A DNA stretch of 45,862 nt, from assembly GCA_900541865.1 (NCBI GenBank), contig UQLO01000025.1:1-45862 (forward strand), given 5' to 3'. A program made the translations under genes and the position numbers. Below the pieces are notes generated by a model, which was not told the origin of the DNA, ran no database searches, and saw only the letters and a list, made by a program, of their open reading frames with translations. The stretch is from an uncultured Porphyromonadaceae bacterium. GTDB taxonomy: Bacteria; Bacteroidota; Bacteroidia; Bacteroidales; Muribaculaceae. Positions within the stretch are counted from its first letter, which is position 1, and the number at the start of each line of letters is the position of its first letter. Below, piece by piece: positions 1 through 6,209 of this stretch.

Positions 1-44
1 TAATTGATGATAGTTCATGAGCAAAACAAAATTAGTTAATCTCT

Positions 45-69
45 GGGAGACTTCGGTCTCCTTTTTTTT
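45..69 (+). terminator. Intrinsic terminator of a gene left of the window
   Basis: A 6-bp stem GGAGAC/GTCTCC closes on a TTCG tetraloop and is followed by eight T residues. This is a textbook rho-independent terminator reading rightwards. The gene it serves must end before or at the left edge of the window. Confidence 0.8.
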
Positions 70-243
70 GTTTTGCCAGTTTTTTTTCGCCATTCGCTCT
101 TGGGGGCGGTTTAGGCCGCCCCCGCCGCTCGGGCACCCCCCTCCAGAAGGAGAGAGGGGGCTTTTCGTCGATACAGATTCCACCTCAAATTTTGCACTTC
201 GATTTGGAATCTGCAGCCGCAACTTCGAAGGCGCTCCCGAGCC
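70..243. other. Gene-free stretch with hairpins
   Basis: No gene is seen between the left-edge terminator and the terminator of the minus-strand gene. It contains a perfect 8-bp inverted repeat (GGGGGCGG 102-109 with CCGCCCCC 116-123), a C-rich/G-rich imperfect hairpin around 135-160, and a perfect 9-bp inverted repeat CAGATTCCA 174-182 / TGGAATCTG 205-213. Their role is unknown; the G/C-rich hairpins resemble the repeat material elsewhere in the window. Confidence 0.5.
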
Positions 244-285
244 GAAAAAACAGCGGGGCGACGACATTCGCTGCCGGCGCCCCGC
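244..285 (-). terminator. Terminator of the 945-aa exported protein gene
   Basis: Read on the minus strand, GCGGGGCG and CGCCCCGC form a perfect 8-bp stem (plus-strand 278-285 and 253-260), followed by TG and six T residues. It lies 22 nt past the stop codon of the minus-strand gene. Confidence 0.75.
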
Positions 286-307
286 ACTCAATTTAGGATT
301 AGAAATG

Positions 308-3145
308 TTATTTTATCAGGATTTTAACCGCACCGGCCGGGGTGGCAACGATGTGGACGCCGGGGGCGAGCACGGTGGTCGCTCCTGCCGGCAAGGTGTG
401 CTCGAGGATGCCCTGCAGGGAGTAGACGCGCAGCTCGGCGTTTGCGCACAGTGCGCGTCCGGCGAGCGAGAAGGCTTCGGAGGCAGCCTCAGGAGTGCGG
501 ATGCCCGAGCCGGCAGCTCCGAAGACGAGTCGGATGTCGGGGCGCTGCTTGTCGGCGGAATAGCCGAAGTTGGCGTCCGGGTCGAAAGGCTCGTAGTCGA
601 CGTTGTTGGAGTGCGATGCAAAGCGAGTGGCGTAGATATCTCTGTCGTAGCAGTAGGAGCCGCAGAAGGTAACGCCCATATTGTCCGTGGGCGACATTTC
701 CTTGTGGATGGTCAGCACAACGTTCTTACCCTCGAAGGCGTAGAGGCCTGTCAGAGGTATGTCGAGCGAAGCAGAGCCGGCGGCGACATCAACAGTGCCG
801 TAGAACACCTCCGTCTGAGCGCTTGCCGGAATGGAGCCGTCCTTGAGGTCCGTCAGCTCCGTAGAACCGGCCCAAACATGCACCGGGACGGCCGAATACG
901 AAGTCGTGCAGGCATAGTACGGGAAGGAGAGCGCGCGCAGCTCGCTGCCCTGCTCCACCGTGAGGTCGCTTGCCGGAAGGATAATCTGGAAGATGGACTC
1001 CATGCTCATGAACGAAATGGGGATGACGTACATCTGGCTTGTGGGACTCTGGAAGAGCTCCACAAAGGAAGTGCCCTCGGGATAAACGCTTTGAGCCACG
1101 GCCGCGCTGACATTGTTATCCAGCTTGGTGTCGGCGGCGTAGACAATGCGGGCACTCATAGCATGGTCGCCGGCAGCTGCGTGGGCATATTCGATGGTGA
1201 GCTCATCGGAAGCGCGCGGCGCAATGTCCGGCCCGGCAAGTTCGGCAACTTTGACGTCGCCGTCGAGAAGCTCTACGGTATATCCCGATGCCGTTTCGCG
1301 GCCTTTGTTGGTAACGGCCAGGGAGTACTCGTCCTTGGCGCCGGCAACGGCAAAAGCGGGAGCCTGGAAAACGCCGGCGGCAAGGTCATGCTCAAGGAGG
1401 CGCTCGGCGCGCACCTTGGCCGACCAACCCTTGTCGCTCTCGATGATGTCGGAGTAGAAAAGGAAGGTCAGCGAGCCGTCCGGAGCCGACGACTCTATGT
1501 GGCTCATCTCCTGAGTGACGCTTGTAGAAGCAAATTTGCCGATGAGGTTGGCATCCTCGGTGCCGGTGCCGTTGTAGACGCTCAGATAGTCGCCGTAGGT
1601 GTCGACACTGAAGTCCGAAAATTCAACCGTGGCGTAGCAGTTATCCTCCGCGGGAGTCACCGTGAGCACATATCGCCGCTGGTTGTAGTAGTTGCCGTTG
1701 GGGCCGCCCTCGTCGTAGAAACTGTAGTCCTTCTCGGGCGTGATGGTTTCGACACCGTCGCACATCACAATCCAGTCGGCCGGCTTGACCATCACATTTT
1801 CTATCAGAGCGGGTTCGCCGTCGCCCTCGGCGCTGAGCGCCGTCACGGTGTAGGAGTAGCTGCCGAAGTTGGTGCGGTCCTCGTAGGAGAGGCAATCGGC
1901 GCCGACGGTGGCCAGTGTCGTCGAGCCGCGCTTGATGCGGTAGCCCGTGATATCCTCCGGTTCGAAGAGGCCGCCGGAAGCGCCCTGAGTGGGGGCTTCC
2001 CAGCTGAGTATTGCCGAGCCGTCGCCGGGTGTGGCCGTGAGATTGCCCACAGCGGCGGGGCGGTCTTTGCCCACATGTACGCGAAGAGTGTAATAGTCGA
2101 CGCCGCCGCGGCCCGCGCTGTTGAAGGGCACCACGCGGTACTCGTAGTCGCCCGGGGTCAGACTGCCGTCGACGTAGCTGTCGTCAGCGCCCAGATTGGC
2201 TGAAGTGCGGCTCAGAGTAGCCACTTCCTGCCCGTCGCGCTCGATGGCCACGCCGTCGAAGCCCGCAATGGCGGCGCCGTTGGCGCCTTCGGTCGGGTTT
2301 GTCCAGGTCAGAGTCACAGCGTCAGCGCCGCCCTGCCCCTTCAGAGCCTGCACGCGGTCCGGAGCGCCCTCGGCCACGTTGATGTAGGGCACAAATAGCG
2401 AGGCCATACTCGAGGCGCCGTTGGGTCCGATGGCGCCCAGGTCGGTGGCTGCGCCGGTAGTGGTGTCGATGGTGTAGAGATGATAGTCCAGATTGTTCAC
2501 CCAGTAGAGCGTGCCGGTGGAGTAGTCGAAGCCCATAGTCTGGTCGAAGCCTACCGAATAGCCCAGTTCGCCGACCGTGGTGAGCGTGCCGTCCTTGGCG
2601 GCTTTGTAGAAGTTGCCGTTGGTGCTCACCACATATAGCGTGCCGTCGAGGCCGGCCGCAATGGCCACCAGATAAACCTCATTGCCATTATCCTTGGCCT
2701 TGCCCAGCAGGGTGCTTTCGCCGGTCTGCGGATTATACTCCACCAGCCATTGGTTGCCGGTGCGAATGCCGTAGATTTTGTCGCTTGAATAGTCGTAGGT
2801 GAGGTCTATCACCTTCGAGCCGCCCTTGCATACCAAAGTTCGCTCGCCGGTGGTCATATCGATTTCGTAGAGGCCGTCGACCGACGACTGGGTGCCCTTC
2901 ACAATCACCTGGCCGAACCAGCGGTAATTGCAGTAGAAGCCGCCGTAGACAACGCCGTCCTCCGAATTGTCGGCAATCTGCACCGTCTGCGAGGGATTCT
3001 CCGACGATATTGTTATGGGACCGCGGAATGGCGTTTCCGGACCCATCTCCCAGGCCTGATAACCATAGATTGTCTTGGCCGACACTTCGGCCGGAGCGCC
3101 GACCGCAAGCAGCGCTCCCACACAAAGCGTTATAAGTTTTTTCAT
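308..3145 (-). CDS. Exported multidomain FN3/CUB-like protein with type IX-like C-terminal domain
   Basis: A 945-aa protein with an N-terminal signal peptide (about residues 1-23). An N-terminal half of beta-propeller-like repeats (about 30-250, motifs such as GLYEIDMTTGE and LYTIDTTTGAATDLG) is followed by two fibronectin type III-like domains (about 260-355 and 365-455), a CUB-like domain (about 460-585, with YGDYLSVYNGTG), a CARDB-like domain (about 590-690) and a beta-sandwich. The last 65 residues have the form of a type IX secretion sorting domain (LRVYSLQGILEHTL ... APGVHIV ... VKILIK). It is therefore probably displayed on the cell surface or released; no enzyme motif was seen. Its domain order resembles the 1507-aa protein at 29342, so the two are probably distant paralogues. 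It stands alone, with its own promoter and terminator. Confidence 0.85.
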   Translation of the reverse strand: MKKLITLCVGALLAVGAPAEVSAKTIYGYQAWEMGPETPFRGPITISSENPSQTVQIADNSEDGVVYGGFYCNYRWFGQVIVKGTQSSVDGLYEIDMTTGERTLVCKGGSKVIDLTYDYSSDKIYGIRTGNQWLVEYNPQTGESTLLGKAKDNGNEVYLVAIAAGLDGTLYVVSTNGNFYKAAKDGTLTTVGELGYSVGFDQTMGFDYSTGTLYWVNNLDYHLYTIDTTTGAATDLGAIGPNGASSMASLFVPYINVAEGAPDRVQALKGQGGADAVTLTWTNPTEGANGAAIAGFDGVAIERDGQEVATLSRTSANLGADDSYVDGSLTPGDYEYRVVPFNSAGRGGVDYYTLRVHVGKDRPAAVGNLTATPGDGSAILSWEAPTQGASGGLFEPEDITGYRIKRGSTTLATVGADCLSYEDRTNFGSYSYTVTALSAEGDGEPALIENVMVKPADWIVMCDGVETITPEKDYSFYDEGGPNGNYYNQRRYVLTVTPAEDNCYATVEFSDFSVDTYGDYLSVYNGTGTEDANLIGKFASTSVTQEMSHIESSAPDGSLTFLFYSDIIESDKGWSAKVRAERLLEHDLAAGVFQAPAFAVAGAKDEYSLAVTNKGRETASGYTVELLDGDVKVAELAGPDIAPRASDELTIEYAHAAAGDHAMSARIVYAADTKLDNNVSAAVAQSVYPEGTSFVELFQSPTSQMYVIPISFMSMESIFQIILPASDLTVEQGSELRALSFPYYACTTSYSAVPVHVWAGSTELTDLKDGSIPASAQTEVFYGTVDVAAGSASLDIPLTGLYAFEGKNVVLTIHKEMSPTDNMGVTFCGSYCYDRDIYATRFASHSNNVDYEPFDPDANFGYSADKQRPDIRLVFGAAGSGIRTPEAASEAFSLAGRALCANAELRVYSLQGILEHTLPAGATTVLAPGVHIVATPAGAVKILIK

Positions 3146-3209
3146 TCGGTTAGTATTTTGTTAATAATTGTGTTCGGGTATCATTTGGGGTTGGGGGAAA
3201 TGACACCGG

Positions 3210-3217
3210 CAAAATTA
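3210..3217 (-). promoter_or_regulatory. Bacteroidetes-type -7 box of the 945-aa protein gene
   Basis: On the minus strand this reads TAATTTTG, matching the TAnnTTTG consensus, 65 nt upstream of the ATG. A clear -33 TTG at the expected distance was not found, so the assignment rests on the -7 box alone. Confidence 0.5.
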
Positions 3218-3301
3218 ACAAAAACTATCCATATTGCGAAATTTATTTTTCATTTTGACGCTAATCGCGCCTACAGCATATCACAAAGGCTATCAGCCAG
3301 G

Positions 3302-4003
3302 TCACCGACTCAGCACTTCTGCCACTTCGGCGGCATACTGGCGCCCCACCGGGATGACCACACCTCCGGCGAGCACGACTTCGCGACGTGTGTATGACTC
3401 CACGCACGACCGCGCCACTATGAACGAGCGGTGCACCCTCAAAAAGGCTTCGGCGGGCAGCTGCGCGCCTATGTTCTTGAGCAGCATGCGCGTGATGGTG
3501 CACACGCCGTCGAGGCGGAAAATCTTCACGTAGCCCTCCATAGCCTCTATGTACTTTATGCCCGACAGAGGGATGGCCACATTGCTGTACTCCTGCTTGA
3601 CCACCAGCGTGCGAGCCGTCTGCGGCCTCGACTCCACCTCGCGCCGGCGCCTTACGGCCTTGCCGACGGCCGTACGGAAGCGGTCGTAGGAAAATGGCTT
3701 GTGGAGGTAGTCGACGGCGTCGAGTTCGAACCCCGCCGGAGCATAATCCAGATAGGCTGTGGTGAAAATCAGGCAAGTGCCCTCCGGCAGGCGTCTGGCA
3801 ATGTCGATGCCGCTGATATTGCCCATCTCGATGTCGAGAAAGACAACGTCGGGGCGCTCGCGCTCTATGGCTGCCAGGCCCGCTATGGGGTCCGAGAAGG
3901 TCTGCAGGCGCAGGCCGCCCATGCGTTGGGCAAAGGCCGCGGTTATTTCGAGTGCCAGCGGTTCGTCGTCGATGGCGATGCAGTTGAGGATGTCAGTCGT
4001 CAT
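3302..4003 (-). CDS. LytTR-family two-component response regulator
   Basis: A 233-aa response regulator. The receiver domain (about 5-120) carries the acidic pair D12/D13, the phosphoacceptor D57 in VVFLDIEM, and K102 in YLHKPF. The C-terminal part (about 130-233) is a LytTR DNA-binding domain, with IKYIEAMEGYVKIF and FLRVHRSFIV typical of the family. Its start overlaps the end of the upstream histidine kinase by 11 nt, so the pair is translationally coupled and should work as kinase and regulator. LytTR proteins bind direct repeats at promoters. The divergent lipoprotein gene and the SusC/SusD pair behind it are obvious candidate targets, but this is inference from position only. Confidence 0.93.
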   Translation of the reverse strand: MTTDILNCIAIDDEPLALEITAAFAQRMGGLRLQTFSDPIAGLAAIERERPDVVFLDIEMGNISGIDIARRLPEGTCLIFTTAYLDYAPAGFELDAVDYLHKPFSYDRFRTAVGKAVRRRREVESRPQTARTLVVKQEYSNVAIPLSGIKYIEAMEGYVKIFRLDGVCTITRMLLKNIGAQLPAEAFLRVHRSFIVARSCVESYTRREVVLAGGVVIPVGRQYAAEVAEVLSR

Positions 4004-5051
4004 GGCTTTGCAGGTCTATTTCGAGTTCGACAATATAGAGGTCTCCGCGGCGCCCCGCCTCCAGAGTGTGCCGCTCCGGAAAGAGGGCGTTGAGGCGCGA
4101 ACGCGTATTCTCCAGCCCGACCGGCACGTCCGAGGCGAAGGTGTCGCGGTGGCGCATCACGGCATTCGAGGTCGAGAAACTCAGCCGGCCCGCGCTCTCG
4201 CGCACACTGATTGAAATCAGGCAGGGCTCGGTGGCCGAGGCGCCGTACTTGAAAGCGTTTTCGACAAAAGTGAGCATCAGCATAGGCGGTATGCGCACGG
4301 CAGGATCGTCGACGCTTTCCTCCCAGTCCAGTCGCGTGTTGCCGTTGAGGCGAATCATCTGGAGGTCGACGTAGTTGCGGATATAGTCTAACTCCTGCCC
4401 CAGCTCGACAGTCTCCTGATTGACGGTAACATAGCTGTAGCGCAGCAGCTCGCTGAATTTGATGAAGGCGTTTTCGGCCTTGTCCGAAGTACCTATCACC
4501 AGCGAGTAGAGCGTATTGAGCGTGTTGAAGAGGAAATGCGGGCTTATCTGCGCCTTGAACATGGCGAGTTCGGCCTTGTCGCGCTGTGCCTCTATGCGAC
4601 GCTTCAGAAGCTGCTGCTCGTAGAGCTCGCCCACAAAGGCCACCGCCAGCCCGTAGCCCACAACGAGTGCGAACATCAGCCATAGCGTCATGGCCACCCC
4701 GAAGTCGCGCATACGCGTCTGGTACTGGCTCATGGCCGGTGTGACGAATTCGATTTCCGGAAGCGGATAGCAACTCAGCAGCCAGTTAAGGCCCACAAGT
4801 ATTATGGCCAGCAGAACAAGACGACGGTAGCGCCTACGCATCACCAGCCCGGGAACGCCCGAACGAACCACAGCGAAGTAGCAGCCGTACATAAAGGCGC
4901 ACGACAGCCCGAAAAAGAGCGGCCACTGCGCCGGCCAATAGCGCGCCGGGCCCAACAGCACCAGCGCCGGCATCAGAACGACGCAGAAGAAGAGGTCCGG
5001 CACGAAGCGAGGGCGCCGCCGCAGTTTTTGTATGGCTGTCTGTAGCTTCAC
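3993..5051 (-). CDS. LytS-type membrane sensor histidine kinase (His_kinase family)
   Basis: A 352-aa kinase. Four hydrophobic segments (about 18-34, 43-62, 77-93 and 118-141) precede a short coiled linker. The phosphoacceptor is H172 in ISPHFLFN, the hallmark of this family, followed by an HATPase_c domain with its N box around N265 (FVENAFKYG) and a GLENTRSRL glycine box near 312. No extracellular sensor domain is visible, so the signal is probably sensed in or at the membrane. The first possible start is a GTG at 5051, with an in-frame TAA four codons upstream; no ATG occurs before residue 28, inside the first membrane segment. A good promoter lies so close that the message may be leaderless. 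It is co-transcribed with the regulator. Confidence 0.92.
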   Translation of the reverse strand: MKLQTAIQKLRRRPRFVPDLFFCVVLMPALVLLGPARYWPAQWPLFFGLSCAFMYGCYFAVVRSGVPGLVMRRRYRRLVLLAIILVGLNWLLSCYPLPEIEFVTPAMSQYQTRMRDFGVAMTLWLMFALVVGYGLAVAFVGELYEQQLLKRRIEAQRDKAELAMFKAQISPHFLFNTLNTLYSLVIGTSDKAENAFIKFSELLRYSYVTVNQETVELGQELDYIRNYVDLQMIRLNGNTRLDWEESVDDPAVRIPPMLMLTFVENAFKYGASATEPCLISISVRESAGRLSFSTSNAVMRHRDTFASDVPVGLENTRSRLNALFPERHTLEAGRRGDLYIVELEIDLQSHDD

Positions 5052-5055
5052 AATG

Positions 5056-5087
5056 CAAAATTAGCAACACCGCACCGAATGTGCAAC
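5056..5087 (-). promoter_or_regulatory. Promoter of the kinase-regulator operon
   Basis: On the minus strand, GTTG (plus-strand 5084-5087) and TAATTTTG (plus-strand 5056-5063) are separated by 20 nt, which fits the Bacteroidetes -33/-7 promoter. The -7 box ends only 4 nt before the GTG start at 5051, so transcription would begin at about the start codon. Confidence 0.6.
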
Positions 5088-5134
5088 AGCGCGCCGTGAC
5101 GTCCGTTGACACTTTCGTGTCGTTCATTAATTTT

Positions 5135-5167
5135 TTTGCGTACATATTTAAAAAATATTTATATTTG
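5135..5167 (+). promoter_or_regulatory. Promoter of the coiled-coil lipoprotein gene
   Basis: TTTG (5135-5138) and TATATTTG (5160-5167) are separated by 21 nt, a good match to the Bacteroidetes promoter. The ATG at 5194 lies 26 nt after the -7 box. It diverges from the kinase promoter about 50 nt away. Confidence 0.65.
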
Positions 5168-5193
5168 CATTGTCAAAATCAAAGGAGCGCACG

Positions 5194-6054
5194 ATGAGAA
5201 AGTCTGCCGTCATATTTTGCATAGCTCTCGCAGCGGCCGCCTGCACGCGGCAGGCTCCGTCGCAGCAGGCGTCGTCGCTGATGGAGGCTTCGCGGCAGGA
5301 GCTGGCCGACGCCGTAAAGGAGCGCGACGAGCTCCTTGCCGTGGTTCGCGAAATTTCGGCAAGCATGGACCAGATTCGCCACATTGAGAATGTGATGACG
5401 GTCGCCGGCGCCCGCTCCCGCGAAAATCCCGACCAGCGCACTCGCGTGCTTGCCGACGTCGAAGCCATCCGGCGCACTCTGCGTCAGCGCGCACTCCGGC
5501 TCGACAGTCTGGAGACCGCCCTGAGCGCGTCGGCGATGTACACCGAAGAACTCAGCTCCACCGTCGAAGCCATCCGCAGCCAGCTCAACTACCAAAGCGC
5601 CGTTATCGACGACCTTGGCCGACAGCTCGCACAGGCCGGCGTGCGAATCGACGACCTCACCACTCAAGTCGACTCCCTCAACCAGACAGTCGATTCGGTC
5701 AACACCGAACTCGACGTTGCCCATCAGGCCGCCATCCGGCTCGAAAACGAAATAAACACCTGCTACTATATAGCAGCCCCGAAGAACGAGCTTCGCCGCG
5801 CAAACATACTCCAAACCGGATTCCTGCGCAAAAGCCGACTCATGCGCGACGACTTCGACCGCGCCAGCTTCGTCATCGCCGACAAGCGCTCCCTCAACGT
5901 TATCCACGTAAATTCAGACAAAGCACGGATATTAAGCACTCACCCGGAAGGCTCCTACTCCGTTTCAGACAGCGTCAGTCTCAAAACAATTACCATACTC
6001 CGGCCGGAGGTGTTCTGGAGTCTGACCAATTATCTGGTGGTTCAAACGGACTGA
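5194..6054 (+). CDS. Coiled-coil lipoprotein (Cbp1-like family, tentative)
   Basis: A 286-aa protein. A short signal peptide ends in a lipobox (ALAAAAC), so the mature protein would be lipid-anchored at Cys18. About residues 25-195 are a long Glu/Asp/Arg/Gln/Leu-rich coiled coil. The C-terminal 95 residues form a globular part (CYYIAAPKNELRR ... FWSLTNYLVVQ). That combination resembles coiled-coil lipoproteins of Bacteroidales, among them the collagen-binding Cbp1 of Bacteroides fragilis; I recall this similarity rather than having tested it. ATG 5194 is chosen over an in-frame TTG at 5170 because it starts the signal peptide directly and follows AAAGGAG. It is divergent from the two-component system and upstream of SusC/SusD, with a weak terminator between. 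Confidence 0.8.
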   Translation: MRKSAVIFCIALAAAACTRQAPSQQASSLMEASRQELADAVKERDELLAVVREISASMDQIRHIENVMTVAGARSRENPDQRTRVLADVEAIRRTLRQRALRLDSLETALSASAMYTEELSSTVEAIRSQLNYQSAVIDDLGRQLAQAGVRIDDLTTQVDSLNQTVDSVNTELDVAHQAAIRLENEINTCYYIAAPKNELRRANILQTGFLRKSRLMRDDFDRASFVIADKRSLNVIHVNSDKARILSTHPEGSYSVSDSVSLKTITILRPEVFWSLTNYLVVQTD

Positions 6055-6076
6055 CCCCAGATAGCCGGATGAGTCC

Positions 6077-6114
6077 GGGCCGGACACGCAGACGATGCGC
6101 GTCCGGCCCTAAAA
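6077..6114 (+). terminator. Probable terminator after the lipoprotein gene
   Basis: GGGCCGGAC (6077-6085) pairs perfectly with GTCCGGCCC (6101-6109), extended by further pairs with one mismatch. The following sequence is AAAATT rather than a T-run, so it is a weak terminator or a 3' stabilising hairpin. Confidence 0.5.
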
Positions 6115-6156
6115 TTGCAAAAAGCTTTCATTTACACTTTTGCGGCGTCTATTGAC

Positions 6157-6193
6157 AACCACTTGGCGGCTTGCGCTCAAGTGGTTAATTTTG
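6157..6193 (+). promoter_or_regulatory. SusC promoter with overlapping 9-bp inverted-repeat operator candidate
   Basis: A TTG (6163-6165) lies 20 nt before TAATTTTG (6186-6193), a good Bacteroidetes promoter. A perfect inverted repeat AACCACTTG (6157-6165), 12 nt, CAAGTGGTT (6178-6186) covers the -33 element and touches the -7 box. A dimeric regulator bound there would block or control RNA polymerase. The SusC ATG follows only 16 nt after the -7 box, so the leader would be very short. Confidence 0.55.
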
Positions 6194-6209
6194 TTGCAAA
6201 TTCATTACG

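Noticed and set aside
17..2203. A 728-codon plus-strand open frame at the left edge
   Set aside because: It runs through an intrinsic terminator and is antisense to the 945-aa exported protein, whose signal peptide, FN3 and C-terminal domains are clear.
5170..5193. Upstream TTG start for the coiled-coil lipoprotein
   Set aside because: It would put charged residues before the signal peptide, and TTG 5170 lies only 2 nt after the -7 box, upstream of the expected transcription start. ATG 5194 fits the lipobox distance.
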